Below, piece after piece: positions 1 through 9,651 of a stretch of 64,000 nucleotides of DNA; position 1 is the first letter of the stretch; the number at the start of each line of letters is the position of its first letter. Source of the stretch: Burkholderia sp. WAC0059 (GTDB lineage: Bacteria > Pseudomonadota > Gammaproteobacteria > Burkholderiales > Burkholderiaceae); NCBI RefSeq assembly GCF_002870125.1, contig NZ_PNEO01000003.1:248001-312000 (forward strand), given 5' to 3'. Below the pieces are notes generated by a model. That model made no database searches. It saw only the letters and a program-made list of their open reading frames with translations, and was not told the DNA's origin. The translations under genes and the position numbers were made by a program.

Positions 1-1061
1 TACTGCGCCGGCAGGTTGTCGCCGGTATAGAAGAGCAGACCGAGCGGCGCGACGTGCGAGCCGATCGCATAGTCCGGGCTGATCGCCTTCGCGACAAGAT
101 CGGGGCGCTGCTGGTGGACGCGCCGGTCGACGTGCTGGCCGAAATAGCTGTATGGCCAGCCGTAGAAGCCGCCGTCCTTCACCGAGGTCAGATAGTCGGG
201 GACGAGATCCGCGCCGATTTCGTCCCGCTCGTTCGCGATCGCCCAGAGCTGCCCCGTTTGCGGTTCCCATTGCAGTCCGGTCGGATTGCGTATCCCGGAC
301 GCGTAGATGCGGCTCGCGCCCGTCGCCACGTCGACTTCGAGGATGTCCGCGCGCCGGTATTCGACGTCGAGGCCGTTTTCTCCCACATTGCTGTTCGATC
401 CGACGCCGACGTACAGCTTCTTGCCGTCGGGGCTCGCGAGCAGCGACTTGGTCCAGTGGTGATTGATCGTGTTCGGCAGATCGGCGAGCTCGACCCCGGG
501 TTCGGAAATGCTCGTTTCGCCCGATTTATACGGGAATTTCAGGAGCGCATCGGTGTCGGCGACGTAGAGCGTGTCGCCGATCAACTGCATGCCGAACGGC
601 GAATGCAGATGGTCGATGAACACGTACTGGTCCCAACCGCTGCCGTCGGCGCGCCGTCTCAGCAACGTGATGCGATTGGCGCCGCTGGCTTCCTTGCCCG
701 AGCGCCGCTGGATCATGCCGGCGATCAACTGCTTCGGCGTGGTAACGGGTTCCGCGTTCGGGCTGCCCGATTCGGCCACGAGAATGTCGTCGTTGGGGAG
801 CACGTAGACCTGGCGCGGATGCCGAAGCCCGGTCGCGATCCGTTCGATCTGCAGGCCCGCCACGACCCTCGGCGTCCTGCCGTTCTGCCAGCCGGCGTAG
901 CTCGGCACCTGCATCGGCGGTTTGAGGAAGTTCTGCGCGCTCGGCAGCGGCGGATTCGGTCCGAACTGATGCGCGGCATCGTATTGGGCCTGCTTGTCGC
1001 ATCCGCTGACGAAGGCCGTTGCGGCGATCGCAAGGACGCCGCACAGGGTGGACTTATTCAT
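1..1061 (-). CDS. PQQ-type sorbosone/glucose dehydrogenase-like lipoprotein (3' end outside window)
   Basis: The minus-strand frame from the ATG at 1061 stays open to the window edge (353 codons seen). The N-terminus is a lipoprotein signal with lipobox FVSGC (Cys about 21), so the protein is probably anchored in the cell envelope. The body has the features of the L-sorbosone dehydrogenase/PQQ-dependent sugar dehydrogenase beta-propeller family, for example GIRNPTGLQWEPQTGQLW, YGWPYSYFG and, near the edge, APLGLLFYTG. These periplasmic enzymes oxidise sugars or aldoses; the substrate here cannot be told. The start overlaps the stop of the upstream DUF2231 gene by 8 bases, so the two are likely translated together. 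Confidence 0.8.
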   Translation of the reverse strand, partial: MNKSTLCGVLAIAATAFVSGCDKQAQYDAAHQFGPNPPLPSAQNFLKPPMQVPSYAGWQNGRTPRVVAGLQIERIATGLRHPRQVYVLPNDDILVAESGSPNAEPVTTPKQLIAGMIQRRSGKEASGANRITLLRRRADGSGWDQYVFIDHLHSPFGMQLIGDTLYVADTDALLKFPYKSGETSISEPGVELADLPNTINHHWTKSLLASPDGKKLYVGVGSNSNVGENGLDVEYRRADILEVDVATGASRIYASGIRNPTGLQWEPQTGQLWAIANERDEIGADLVPDYLTSVKDGGFYGWPYSYFGQHVDRRVHQQRPDLVAKAISPDYAIGSHVAPLGLLFYTGDNLPAQ

Positions 1062-1497
1062 GGGCCACCTCCGCAAGAACGAACTTGTCGAACGCGAGCG
1101 CGATTTGCCCGACGCTCAGCAGGGCGACCGTGATCACCGAGAGAATCACGCTCATCGGGACCGTCGCATAGGCATCGCGACTGTGAACGAATGCGTTGAC
1201 GATCGCGGCGAGAATGCCCACGAGGTTCAACCAGAAGTCGAGTTTTTCGATGTGCGTAACCGTATGGCGCGACGGAATCCAGACGTGGATGAGGTTGATC
1301 ACGCGCGGGATGATGGCGAAGAACAGTCCTACCGTGACGAGCCATGCAGCCCCTTTCACCCAGAAAACGTTGGCCGTGATCGTGTAGACGATGTCGAAGA
1401 TCAGCGTGCCGACGAAAAGGCCGTAGGGAACTGGATTCAGCAGATCGAAGACCGCCGTGGCCAATCTTGACTGATATTTCGGACTTGCTGGGGCCAT
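1054..1497 (-). CDS. DUF2231 family membrane protein
   Basis: 147 residues with four hydrophobic segments and an N-terminal part matching DUF2231 (NPVPYGLFVGTLIFDIVY). The ATG at 1497 is chosen because an AAGGA ribosome site lies about 7 bases upstream; an in-frame TTG at 1515 is less likely. DUF2231 proteins are inner-membrane proteins often encoded next to sorbosone-dehydrogenase-like or heme-containing oxidoreductases, as here. They are thought to take part in electron transfer or membrane anchoring, but the function is not established. Confidence 0.75.
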   Translation of the reverse strand: MAPASPKYQSRLATAVFDLLNPVPYGLFVGTLIFDIVYTITANVFWVKGAAWLVTVGLFFAIIPRVINLIHVWIPSRHTVTHIEKLDFWLNLVGILAAIVNAFVHSRDAYATVPMSVILSVITVALLSVGQIALAFDKFVLAEVAHE

Positions 1498-2237
1498 GAT
1501 ATGTCCTTTTTTCAAGAGTTAACACCGCGATAACCGACACGCGGGAGCGGTCGGTCGGACCCTGACATTGACACCATCCGCCTGAATTATCTTTCGCGTT
1601 TTCATCGTCCGGAAATCGGGTTATGTACTTAAAGATTCATTTGGAATGTAGTCCTGAGATAAACTGGAATGCAGATTGAATTTTTCAGTCGAATGGGCCA
1701 TTCGCCTTGCGCAATTCATGTGCCTGAATTTTTCCAGAGAAGAATTGGATAGCCGCGTTATCGGGCGATTTATATTTGTCGTGCATACCCGTCTGGCACG
1801 CCGCATGCTGGATTAGCAGGGGCGAAAAGCGCCTGGACGCCGCCCGGTGGTCGATTGCATAGCGGTGTCCGCCGAGTCGGCGATTCTTTCCGCCGCGCAT
1901 GCCCGCCATTCCGTTTCGTGTCCTGATTTACCCTATATGAAGCCACGTTCTTTTTGCGGCAAAGTCCGGCTGTGCAAAAGCGGGCGCTGGGTGAGAATGG
2001 AGGAGGCCGTTAGTCGAATGAGTCGCTCGGGATAGCCGATGGGTGATTGCCAGTATTAAATAAAGGAACGACTGCCGTATCTCGTCGGCTTGCGGGCGGC
2101 GAGCGTAAAGACACATTGACCGGAGCAACGATGCTATCGACGAACAGGCCGTGTGAAGTCGTCTTGCCCAGGCATGCCTTCGAGATGACGGACCGGTCGT
2201 CTATCCGGCGCTCGCGGTGCATTCCGGTCCGCTTCTC
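1498..2237. other. Intergenic region, no gene supported
   Basis: About 740 bases between divergent units. The part near 1570-1770 is clearly richer in A/T than its surroundings. Short open frames here have no coding-type third-position bias and no recognisable product. The right part is presumably the leader and promoter of the porin at 2238, but I see no convincing promoter pair. Confidence 0.5.
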
Positions 2238-3308
2238 ATGAGCCGTCGCCGCCTTGTGCCGAGCGTCGGCCGCCTGGGCGGCCTCGTCCGTCTCGCGCCG
2301 CGGGCCTCCGCCGTTTTGACCGTGCTCGCGGCGCACGCCATGAACGCGCACGCGCAGAGTTCGGTCACGCTCTACGGCGTTTTCGACACGAGCATCGAAA
2401 TCACCAACCCCGGCGCGGGCTGGGTCGAGCGCATGGACTCCGGCGCCTACCGCGGCTCGCGCGTGGGCCTGCGCGGCGTGGAAGACCTCGGCGACGGCGT
2501 GCAGATCCTGTTCGATCTCGAGAACGGCTTTGGCTCGACCGACGGCACGTTCTCGGTAGCCGATACGATCTTCAACCGCCAGGCGTGGATCGGCATTGCC
2601 TCGCCGCTCGGTACGATACGCGTAGGGCGCCAGTACTCGCCGATCTACATTCCGTTCAAGGGGCAACTCGATGCGTTCGGCGCGGGCACCATCGCATCGG
2701 GCCTCAACAATCTCTCGAAGATCACGCCTTACGAAAGCGACGCGATTACCTGGCTGTCGCCGGACATCTACGGCTTCTCGGTCACGCTGATGGCTTCGCT
2801 GCGCGATGGCGGCACGGCCGGCAACGGCCTTGGCGGCAGCATCGAAACGTTCACGTACCGCAACGGGCCGCTGGAACTCTCGTACGCGCATCAGCAGCAG
2901 AACGGCGACGGCGCGTTGCGCGCCAACCTGGGCGGCGTGTCGTACCAGTTCGGGCCGGTGACGGGTTTCCTCTCGTTTTTCAACGGCTACGGCGGCGGCA
3001 CGCCGCTCTACGACGACGACGGCCTGTCGGTATCGGCGCGCTACGCGATCAGCGCGCGCTTTCGCGCGTCGCTCGGCTACACCTACGCGCGAGACCTCAC
3101 CGGCGAAGGCAACGATGCCGACCAGTTCAGCGCGGCCTGCGAATACGACCTCTCGAAGACCGTCCTGCTCTATGCCAGTGCCGGCTGGCTGCGCAATCGC
3201 GGCGACGGGGAATTCACGCTGCGAGGCGTGAACGTGACGGGGCTTCCGCCCTCGTGGCCCGGCGCGACGGTTCGGGGCCTGCAATTCGGCGTGATCGAAC
3301 GCTTCTAG
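2238..3308 (+). CDS. Gram-negative general porin (OmpC/Porin_4 type)
   Basis: 356 residues from the ATG at 2238. A basic N-terminus and hydrophobic stretch end in a signal peptidase site after NAHA, and the mature protein starts QSSVTLYGVFDTSIE, the hallmark of burkholderial trimeric porins. Further family features are GSRVGLRGVEDLGDG, FNRQAWIGIASPLGTIRVGRQYSP and a C-terminal Phe (VIERF), the outer-membrane beta-barrel assembly signal. Length is typical (about 350-390). It should form a diffusion channel for small hydrophilic solutes. It is a single gene facing the heme operon, with only 36 bases between the two 3' ends. Confidence 0.9.
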   Translation: MSRRRLVPSVGRLGGLVRLAPRASAVLTVLAAHAMNAHAQSSVTLYGVFDTSIEITNPGAGWVERMDSGAYRGSRVGLRGVEDLGDGVQILFDLENGFGSTDGTFSVADTIFNRQAWIGIASPLGTIRVGRQYSPIYIPFKGQLDAFGAGTIASGLNNLSKITPYESDAITWLSPDIYGFSVTLMASLRDGGTAGNGLGGSIETFTYRNGPLELSYAHQQQNGDGALRANLGGVSYQFGPVTGFLSFFNGYGGGTPLYDDDGLSVSARYAISARFRASLGYTYARDLTGEGNDADQFSAACEYDLSKTVLLYASAGWLRNRGDGEFTLRGVNVTGLPPSWPGATVRGLQFGVIERF

Positions 3309-3344
3309 CGCCGGCGGATTCGACACCGCCGCCGCAGTTCCCGT

Positions 3345-4142
3345 TCAAGCCGGCATGACATAGAGATGGGGCCCGGCGTTCTCGATGCGGCGCACGGGGA
3401 ATTGAAAGCAGGTCTGCACATGGTCGGGCGTCAGCACGTCGTACGGCGTGCCGTGAGCAACGATGCGTCCGTTCGCGAGCAGGGCGATCGTGTCGGCATA
3501 ACGCGACGCGAGGTTCAGGTCGTGCAGAATGGCCACGACGCCGATGCCCCAGGTTCGGGTCAACGTCTGCACGAGCGCGAGCATGCGATGCTGCTGGGCG
3601 ATGTCGAGCGCCGCCGTGGGCTCGTCGAGCAGCAGGTAGCGGGACGCGTCGCCGGTCGCGGGAGTCGGCCGGGCCGGCCAGATCTGGACGAGGGCGCGAG
3701 CAAGCTGCACGCGCGCCAATTCCCCGCCCGACAGGGTCAGCACGTCGCGTCGCGCCAGCGTGTCGGTGCCGGTGAGCGTCATGGCCTCGGCGACGATCGC
3801 GCGGTCGCCGGCCGGATCGGCATCGCCGTACGGATAGCGGCCGAGCCGGACGGCGTCTTCGGCGCGGAAGGCGAACGAAAAGCTGGCGGCCTGCCGCAGC
3901 ACGGCACGCCGCCGGGCCAGCCGGATCGGCGTGAGCCTGTGCAGGTCGAGGCCGTCCAGCGTGATCGATCCGTCGCCGGAGGACGGCGGGATATCGCCGT
4001 TCAGCGCGGCGAGCAGCGTGCTCTTGCCCGCCCCGTTGCAGCCGAGGAGCACGCACAGCTCGCCGGGGCGGACGGCGAGGGAGACGTCCGACAGCACTTC
4101 CCGTGTGCCGAACGATACGGAAATGCGGGTGGCGGCCAGCAT
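3345..4142 (-). CDS. hmuV: Hemin ABC transporter ATP-binding protein HmuV
   Basis: 265 residues, an ABC ATPase with Walker A GCNGAGKST (residues 34-42), signature LSGGELARVQLARAL and Walker B YLLLDEPTAALD. It is last in the hmuRSTUV order, 24 bases downstream of the permease. It supplies ATP hydrolysis for carrying heme from the periplasm into the cytoplasm with HmuT and HmuU. The insertion between signature and Walker B (RPTPATGDASR) is typical of burkholderial HmuV-like proteins. Confidence 0.92.
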   Translation of the reverse strand: MLAATRISVSFGTREVLSDVSLAVRPGELCVLLGCNGAGKSTLLAALNGDIPPSSGDGSITLDGLDLHRLTPIRLARRRAVLRQAASFSFAFRAEDAVRLGRYPYGDADPAGDRAIVAEAMTLTGTDTLARRDVLTLSGGELARVQLARALVQIWPARPTPATGDASRYLLLDEPTAALDIAQQHRMLALVQTLTRTWGIGVVAILHDLNLASRYADTIALLANGRIVAHGTPYDVLTPDHVQTCFQFPVRRIENAGPHLYVMPA

Positions 4143-4166
4143 CAGGCACTCCGGGGTGGACAGGCA

Positions 4167-5201
4167 TCAGGCACCGAGGCGGTGGCGGTGACGCCAGACG
4201 AGGAACAGGAAAAACGGTGCGCCGATCAATGCGGTCAGGATGCCGAGCGGCACGTCGGCCGGCGCGGCAACGGTGCGCGCGGCGAGGTCGGCCAGGACCG
4301 CGAGCGATGCGCCGGCGAGCATCGACGCGGGCATCGCGCGGCGCAAGTCGGGTCCGCACAACAGCCGCGCGCAGTGCGGCGTGACGAGGCCGACGAAACC
4401 GATCAATCCCGAGCACGAAACCAGTGCCCCGACGCAGAGCGACACGCCGATCACGATCTCGCGCTTCAGCGCGTGCGTGGCCACGCCGAGATGGGCGGCT
4501 TCCGCTTCGCCGAGCTGCATCACGTTGAGCGCGCGCGTTCGTCGGACCAGCAGCGCGGCACCGAGCGCGACGAACGGCATTGCGATGCCGAGCATGCGCC
4601 ATTGCGCGCCTCCGAGACTGCCGAGCGTCCAGAACGTCAGCGAGCGCAGTTGAGCGTCGTTCGCGAGATAGGTCAGGATGCCGATCGCGGCGACGGCGAG
4701 CGCGTTGACGGCGATGCCGCAGAGCAGCAGCGTCGGCGTGGCGAGCCGGCCGTCGACGGCCGCGAGCCGGTAGACGAGCGCAGCCGTGCCGAGCGCGCCG
4801 GCAAACGAAGCCAGCGGCACCAGCGCGCTGCTGCCCGCCATGAAGCGCTCGCCGACGACCAGCATCGATGCCGCGCCGAGCGCGGCGCCGCTCGACACGC
4901 CGATCAGTCCCGGGTCCGACAGCGGATTGCGCAGCAGGGCCTGCAGCGCGCAGCCGCAAAGGCCGAGACCGGCGCCGAGCGCGACGGCCAGCATCACGCG
5001 CGGCAGACGGATGTGCCAGAGCACGCTGGCGGCCTGGGCGGTGTCCGACAGTGAATCCGGGGCCCACAGACCGTGCACGGCCAGATGCCATAGCGTGGCA
5101 GGATCGATGCGGTAGGCGCCCGTCGACACGGCTGCGCCGATGCTGATCAGCAGCACTGCCGTCAGCGCGCCGATACGGACGATCTGCCGGAAGTCACGCA
5201 T
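4167..5201 (-). CDS. hmuU: Hemin ABC transporter permease HmuU
   Basis: 344 residues of the BtuC/FecCD permease family, with about nine or ten hydrophobic helices. It carries the conserved motif GLIGFVGLVTPHCARLL, which precedes the helix contacting the ATPase, and the SDPGLIGVSSGAALGAA motif. The frame is open further upstream, but the ATG at 5201 gives the family N-terminus, and it overlaps the hmuT stop by 8 bases, implying translational coupling. It forms the inner-membrane channel for heme. Confidence 0.92.
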   Translation of the reverse strand: MRDFRQIVRIGALTAVLLISIGAAVSTGAYRIDPATLWHLAVHGLWAPDSLSDTAQAASVLWHIRLPRVMLAVALGAGLGLCGCALQALLRNPLSDPGLIGVSSGAALGAASMLVVGERFMAGSSALVPLASFAGALGTAALVYRLAAVDGRLATPTLLLCGIAVNALAVAAIGILTYLANDAQLRSLTFWTLGSLGGAQWRMLGIAMPFVALGAALLVRRTRALNVMQLGEAEAAHLGVATHALKREIVIGVSLCVGALVSCSGLIGFVGLVTPHCARLLCGPDLRRAMPASMLAGASLAVLADLAARTVAAPADVPLGILTALIGAPFFLFLVWRHRHRLGA

Positions 5202-6090
5202 CGCGCAGCCGCCGATGAAGCTGCAGGACCGCATCGGGTAGACGCGGCCCGAAGCCGAGCAGGAACAGCGTGTCCATCGAGACGATGCGCTTCGCCCTGC
5301 CGGCCGGCGTGGCGGCGAAGCCGGGGCTGGCGAGGAGCGTCGCGGCGCCGTGGCCGGCGCGCAGCGTGTCGTCGGTCGTGAGGATGACGTCGGGCGCGCT
5401 GGCGACCAGCGCTTCGGCCGATAGCGGGCGATAACCGCGGACACCCTGCATCGCGTTGGCGGCGCCGGCGAACCAGATCATCGCATCCGCGGCCGTGGCT
5501 TCGCCGGACACCATCGCCTGGGTGCCGCTCTGGTTCAGCACGAAGATCACGCGCAGCGGTCCAGTCCTGCGCGCGAGCGGCGCGCGGGCGACCTGCTGTT
5601 CGGTCCGCCGCCAGTCGCGCACGAACGCGTCATGTAGCGCACGGCCTTTCTCCGTCTCGCCGAACGCCTTGGCCACGCCCCGGATCTTGGCCTCGACGGA
5701 CGCCGCGTCGTGACCCTCGCCGAACGTCACGACGCGAACGCCGGCCCCGCGGATCTGCTCGAGTACCGACGGCGGTCCCGCTTCGGCCGACGAAACGAGC
5801 AGATCCGGGCGCAGCGAGAGAATGCCTTCGGCCGACAACGCGCGTTGATAGCCGACTTTCGGCAGACGGGCCGCTTCGGGCGGGTAGGTGCAGGTGGTGT
5901 CGGTCGCGACGAGGCGGGATGCGTTGCCGAGCCGGTAGACGATTTCGGCGAGCGCGCCGCCCACGACGACGACGCGCTCGCTGCCGGTCGCGGCGAATAG
6001 CATGGCCCGGGGCACGCACAGCGCGCCGACGCCTGTCGCGAGGGCGCGGTTGATCGCCCGGCGTTTCGCATCGAACGGACGGCGCGTCAT
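5194..6090 (-). CDS. hmuT: Periplasmic heme-binding protein HmuT
   Basis: 298 residues of the type III periplasmic binding-protein (BtuF/HmuT) family. After a basic, possibly Tat-like leader (KRRAINRALATG) come ERVVVVGGALAEIVYRLG and RLVATDTTCTYP. The ATG at 6090 overlaps the hmuS stop as ATGA. It collects heme delivered through the outer-membrane receptor and hands it to HmuUV. Confidence 0.9.
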   Translation of the reverse strand: MTRRPFDAKRRAINRALATGVGALCVPRAMLFAATGSERVVVVGGALAEIVYRLGNASRLVATDTTCTYPPEAARLPKVGYQRALSAEGILSLRPDLLVSSAEAGPPSVLEQIRGAGVRVVTFGEGHDAASVEAKIRGVAKAFGETEKGRALHDAFVRDWRRTEQQVARAPLARRTGPLRVIFVLNQSGTQAMVSGEATAADAMIWFAGAANAMQGVRGYRPLSAEALVASAPDVILTTDDTLRAGHGAATLLASPGFAATPAGRAKRIVSMDTLFLLGFGPRLPDAVLQLHRRLRDA

Positions 6091-7172
6091 GCGCGGGCTT
6101 CCTCCGATTCGGGCGGCAGAGACCCGGCGAGCGAGCGCCAGCCCGGCAGCTCGGGCGTGCCCGGCTTGCGCGCCCCGAACAGCAGCGCGATGTTCTCGCC
6201 GGCCTTGTCGAACAGTTCGACCGACGTGACGATGCCTTCGCGGGTCGGTTTCTTCACGACCCAGACGCTGTCGACGAGCGCGGTCTGCAGATGCAGGTTG
6301 AAATCGTCGTCGAGCACGTTGAGCCACGAACCCACGGTGTGAATTTTCTGCACGGGCCCGGTATGAATCTGGATCATGCCCGGATTGCCGACGAACACCA
6401 TGATGGGAAGCGCGTCGCGCGCGGCCTGCCGCAGAACGGTTCCGATCGAGTCGCGCTCGACGCGGATCGCGTAATCGGGACCGGCCAGCCGCAGCGCCTG
6501 CGTGCGGGCCAACTGGAAACGGCGAAGCAGCGGGAAAAAGTCGTGCACGTCGTTCATCGCGTCCCAGGCGGCGCGCAGGCCCGTCACGTCTACCGCGTCG
6601 TCGGACGGCCGATCCTCGGCCGGCGCAGCGGGCGCCAGGTTCAGCCGGGCCGAGCGTTGGGGCACGGCCCATTCGGTGGCGAGCGCGTCGTAGGCCGCGT
6701 GGTCGCTCCGGGGGCGAAGGTAGACCTTGAAGACGGCCTGTCCGCGCGTATCGAAGAACTGGAGGCTCTTGCGTTCGCCGTCGGCAGCCGGCTCGCGCAC
6801 GGCGAACGCGAATCCCCAGACGCGATGAAAGACGCGCAGATCGATCGCGCTGCCGAGGACGAGGCCGACCTGGTCTTCTTCCGAGACGCGCTCGAACCGG
6901 CCTTCCTTTTCGTGCACGGCGGCTTCGTTGCGCGTCAGCGTCAGCACGGGGCCGAGTCGCGGCAGTTGAGCGATCAGGTTCATGAAGTCGGGGCGCAGGC
7001 GCACGGCATGAACGCCGACGAAAGCCGCCACGGCCTGCGCTTCGCAGACGCGCATCGCATGGGCGGCTTCGCGCTGGCGTTCGCCGCGCTGTCGAACGGC
7101 GAGATAGGCGTCGCGCCAGCGGGCGAGCGCTTGAGGATCGTCGAAATCGGTCGGGAGGTGAGTTGTGGTCAT
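6087..7172 (-). CDS. hmuS: Cytoplasmic hemin-degrading/trafficking factor HmuS
   Basis: 361 residues, the usual length of the HemS/HmuS/ChuS family, which is made of two repeated halves. Recognisable family stretches are RLGPVLTLTRNEAAVHEKEG in the first half and FVGNPGMIQIHTGPVQKIHT in the second, the latter followed by GSWLNVLDDDFNLHL. These proteins bind imported heme in the cytosol and either release its iron or deliver the heme. It lies 30 bases downstream of hmuR and is coupled to hmuT by an ATGA overlap. Confidence 0.9.
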   Translation of the reverse strand: MTTTHLPTDFDDPQALARWRDAYLAVRQRGERQREAAHAMRVCEAQAVAAFVGVHAVRLRPDFMNLIAQLPRLGPVLTLTRNEAAVHEKEGRFERVSEEDQVGLVLGSAIDLRVFHRVWGFAFAVREPAADGERKSLQFFDTRGQAVFKVYLRPRSDHAAYDALATEWAVPQRSARLNLAPAAPAEDRPSDDAVDVTGLRAAWDAMNDVHDFFPLLRRFQLARTQALRLAGPDYAIRVERDSIGTVLRQAARDALPIMVFVGNPGMIQIHTGPVQKIHTVGSWLNVLDDDFNLHLQTALVDSVWVVKKPTREGIVTSVELFDKAGENIALLFGARKPGTPELPGWRSLAGSLPPESEEARA

Positions 7173-7202
7173 AGGGGCAGCTCCTGCTGTCAGGGTGAGA
7201 GG

Positions 7203-9554
7203 TCAGAAGTCGAGCTTCATGCCGGCGTTGAACGTGCGGCCCGGGGCCGTCAACGCGTTGATCTTCGCGATGCCGTCGCTGTCGGCGAGGCCGCGGACGT
7301 CGTTCCACCGCCAGTACTTGCGGTCGAACACGTTGCCGATGCCGGCGGTCAGGCTGACGTGCTTCGCGACCCGATAGCCGGCGTGCAGGTCGAGGATCGT
7401 GTACGACGGAGTCGAGAAATAACTCGGGCTCGACATGTTCCGCTTGTCCTTGCGCGCGTTGTAGAGGGTGTCGGCCGCGACGAACCAGCGGTCGGCGAAG
7501 CGGTACTTCACGCCGAGCACGGCGGCCAGCGGCGGCACGCTGTCGAGCCCGGTCGTCACGCCGCTCTGCTCGGCCGTGCCCTTGATCCAGGCGAGGCCGG
7601 CGTTGATCTCGACGGCCTCGCCGACGAACCACTGCGCCTTTGCTTCGAGCCCCTTGATCGTGGCGCGGTCGTCGTTGACGTACTGGTACGTGTACGGATG
7701 GGTGGCGGACGTGAAGCTGCCGCCGACGACCTTCATGTCGATGAAGTCGCTATAGCGCCCGTAAAAGGCGGCGAGACCGTAGCGCACGCGATTCGCGCCG
7801 AGCGCGAGCCGGCCCCGCAGACCGAGCTCGACCGTGTTGCTGGTTTCGGGCTTGAGGTTAGGATTGCCGACCTGCTGGTAGTAGATTCCGTACGAGCCGT
7901 TCGCGCCGTAGTAGCTGTTGACCTGATAGGCCGACGGCGCGCGGAACCCGCGCGCGTACTGGACGTACGGCACGACGGCCGGATTGATCTCGTAGAGCAG
8001 CGCGACGCGCGGCGACAGCGCATTGCCCGACGACGACGTGGTGGCCTGGGTGGAGGCGGCCGACGCCGTGTCGTAGACGCTGTCGGTCTGCGGCGACATG
8101 CGGTAGTAATCGAAGCGCAGGCCGGGCACGAAGCTGAGCCGGTTCCAGCGGATCTCGTCCTGCACGTAGGCGCCGAGATTGAACTCCGAGGTCTTCGGGA
8201 ACACTTCGGGATAACCGTCGGAGGAGGTCGAGGTCCATTCGCTGCCGGCCGAGCTGCGGGTGCTGTAGTGCGAAACGCTCGTGTCCAGCCCATAGGTCAC
8301 GCGATGGTCGAAGCGTCCCGTCTTGAAGGCGCTTGCGGCGACGAGGCTGCCGCCGACGATGTTGTCGTCGTAATGATTGAGACGAGAGCGCCCGGCCGTG
8401 GCGCCCGAAGCCCTGGCGCCGGTGATGAAGAGCGCCTGGTCGGTAGCGGCGTTCCGGTAAAACACCGAGCCCTTGAAATGCTGCACCCAAGGGTTCGACG
8501 CGTCGTCGTGATCCCATTCGAGCTTCGCGCGGTGGCTCGTGACCTGGTTCGTCGTCACGTAGCCGTCGGCCGCGTAGCCGCTCCACGCATAGGCGCCGTC
8601 GAGCTGGGACAGGCCGTAGCCGGTGCTCGCGTTGTTCAGCGTTTCGGCCGTGAGTTTCAGCCTGTCCTGCGGGCTGATCCGGAAGACGAACTTGCCGAGC
8701 GCAGAGCGATTGTTGTAGGTCAGCGGGTCCGGCGTGGAGCGGCCGGCGCCGAGGCTGTTGTCCTTGCCCATGTTGTCCGTCTCGTGACCGTGCCGGCCCG
8801 AGAGGATGACCATGCCCTGCACCGTGTCGTTGCCGAACGCCGCCGCCGCGGTCGAGCCCCAACTGCGGTCCGTCGAGTCGTAATCGCCCTTGAGCGAGAA
8901 GTAGGTGGGCCGGCCGTAGAGGGCGAGCAGCTCGCCGGGATCCTTCGTGACGAAGTTCACCGCGCCGGTGAGGCCGTCGCTGCCGTACAGCACCGAGGCC
9001 GGGCCGCGCAGTACCTCGATGCGCGAGTAGAAGTCGGTGTTCAGATAGTCCGCGCGTCCGGCCGAGCCCGAGCCATAGCCGAACGATTGCGGCAGCGGGA
9101 TGCCGTCCTCGAGCAGCAGCACCTGGTTGCCTTCGAGCCCCCGGATGTTGATGCCTTCGTTGCCGGCGCGGCCCGCCGTGCCGGTGATGCCGGCCGGGCG
9201 ATAGGCCTGGCGGCGGACTTCGACGCCGGGCTCGTAACGCAGCGCGTCTTTCACGTCCTTGACGTTGTCGTCCTCCATCTCCTTCGAGGTGATCACCGAA
9301 ACGGTTGCGGCCATACGGTCGACGTCGCTCGTCCCGATGCGGTTGGCGGTGACGGAGATCGTGTCGAGCTGCGGCGTCTCGCGGCCGGAGGCATGGGTTC
9401 CGGCTTCTGCTTTTGCCGGCGCGGCCGGTGTATCTGATGCGGCTACGGGCGCATCCGCGGCGGCGCTCTGCGCGAATGGAGACTGGGCGCAAGCCAGTTC
9501 TCCGATGATCATTGATATAAGGAATACTAATCTTTTACGACGAAGCGACATCAT
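7203..9554 (-). CDS. hmuR: TonB-dependent heme/hemoglobin receptor HmuR
   Basis: 783 residues. A signal peptide and an Ala/Pro-rich linker lead to a TonB-box-like segment (LDTISVTANRI, about residues 64-74). A plug domain follows with INIRGLEGNQVLLLEDGIPLP and RIEVLRGPASVLYGSDGLTGAVNF. The beta-barrel has the heme-receptor feature FRAPSAYQVNSYY and NPNLKPETSNTVELG, and ends in Phe (GMKLDF). It is the first gene of the heme uptake operon and transports heme across the outer membrane using TonB energy. A Fur-box-like palindrome lies about 80 bases upstream. Confidence 0.93.
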   Translation of the reverse strand: MMSLRRKRLVFLISMIIGELACAQSPFAQSAAADAPVAASDTPAAPAKAEAGTHASGRETPQLDTISVTANRIGTSDVDRMAATVSVITSKEMEDDNVKDVKDALRYEPGVEVRRQAYRPAGITGTAGRAGNEGINIRGLEGNQVLLLEDGIPLPQSFGYGSGSAGRADYLNTDFYSRIEVLRGPASVLYGSDGLTGAVNFVTKDPGELLALYGRPTYFSLKGDYDSTDRSWGSTAAAAFGNDTVQGMVILSGRHGHETDNMGKDNSLGAGRSTPDPLTYNNRSALGKFVFRISPQDRLKLTAETLNNASTGYGLSQLDGAYAWSGYAADGYVTTNQVTSHRAKLEWDHDDASNPWVQHFKGSVFYRNAATDQALFITGARASGATAGRSRLNHYDDNIVGGSLVAASAFKTGRFDHRVTYGLDTSVSHYSTRSSAGSEWTSTSSDGYPEVFPKTSEFNLGAYVQDEIRWNRLSFVPGLRFDYYRMSPQTDSVYDTASAASTQATTSSSGNALSPRVALLYEINPAVVPYVQYARGFRAPSAYQVNSYYGANGSYGIYYQQVGNPNLKPETSNTVELGLRGRLALGANRVRYGLAAFYGRYSDFIDMKVVGGSFTSATHPYTYQYVNDDRATIKGLEAKAQWFVGEAVEINAGLAWIKGTAEQSGVTTGLDSVPPLAAVLGVKYRFADRWFVAADTLYNARKDKRNMSSPSYFSTPSYTILDLHAGYRVAKHVSLTAGIGNVFDRKYWRWNDVRGLADSDGIAKINALTAPGRTFNAGMKLDF

Positions 9555-9632
9555 TTCCCCATTACCGTTACACGAGACGAATCCCTTGTGGCCGACGAAT
9601 GCCTGTCCGGGACATTCGCTTCATCAAACGAT

Positions 9633-9651
9633 AACAGGAATCATTCCTATT
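9633..9651 (-). promoter_or_regulatory. Candidate Fur box upstream of hmuR
   Basis: AACAGGAATCATTCCTATT has a perfect 6-1-6 inverted repeat core (AGGAAT C ATTCCT). It matches the classical AATGAGAATCATTCTCATT iron box at 14 of 19 positions. It lies about 80 bases before the hmuR start, where an iron-dependent repressor would block transcription of the heme operon. Position and palindrome support it; binding is inferred. Confidence 0.6.

Noticed and set aside
1621..1909. Short minus-strand frames in the AT-rich gap before the porin
   Set aside because: No ribosome site, no codon bias and no recognisable product.
3366..5054. Plus-strand open frame opposite hmuV and hmuU
   Set aside because: Shadow frame rich in Arg, Gln and Glu; real ABC transporter genes lie on the other strand.
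6291..9437. Long plus-strand open frame opposite hmuR and hmuS
   Set aside because: Shadow of the heme operon; the minus-strand genes are unambiguous.
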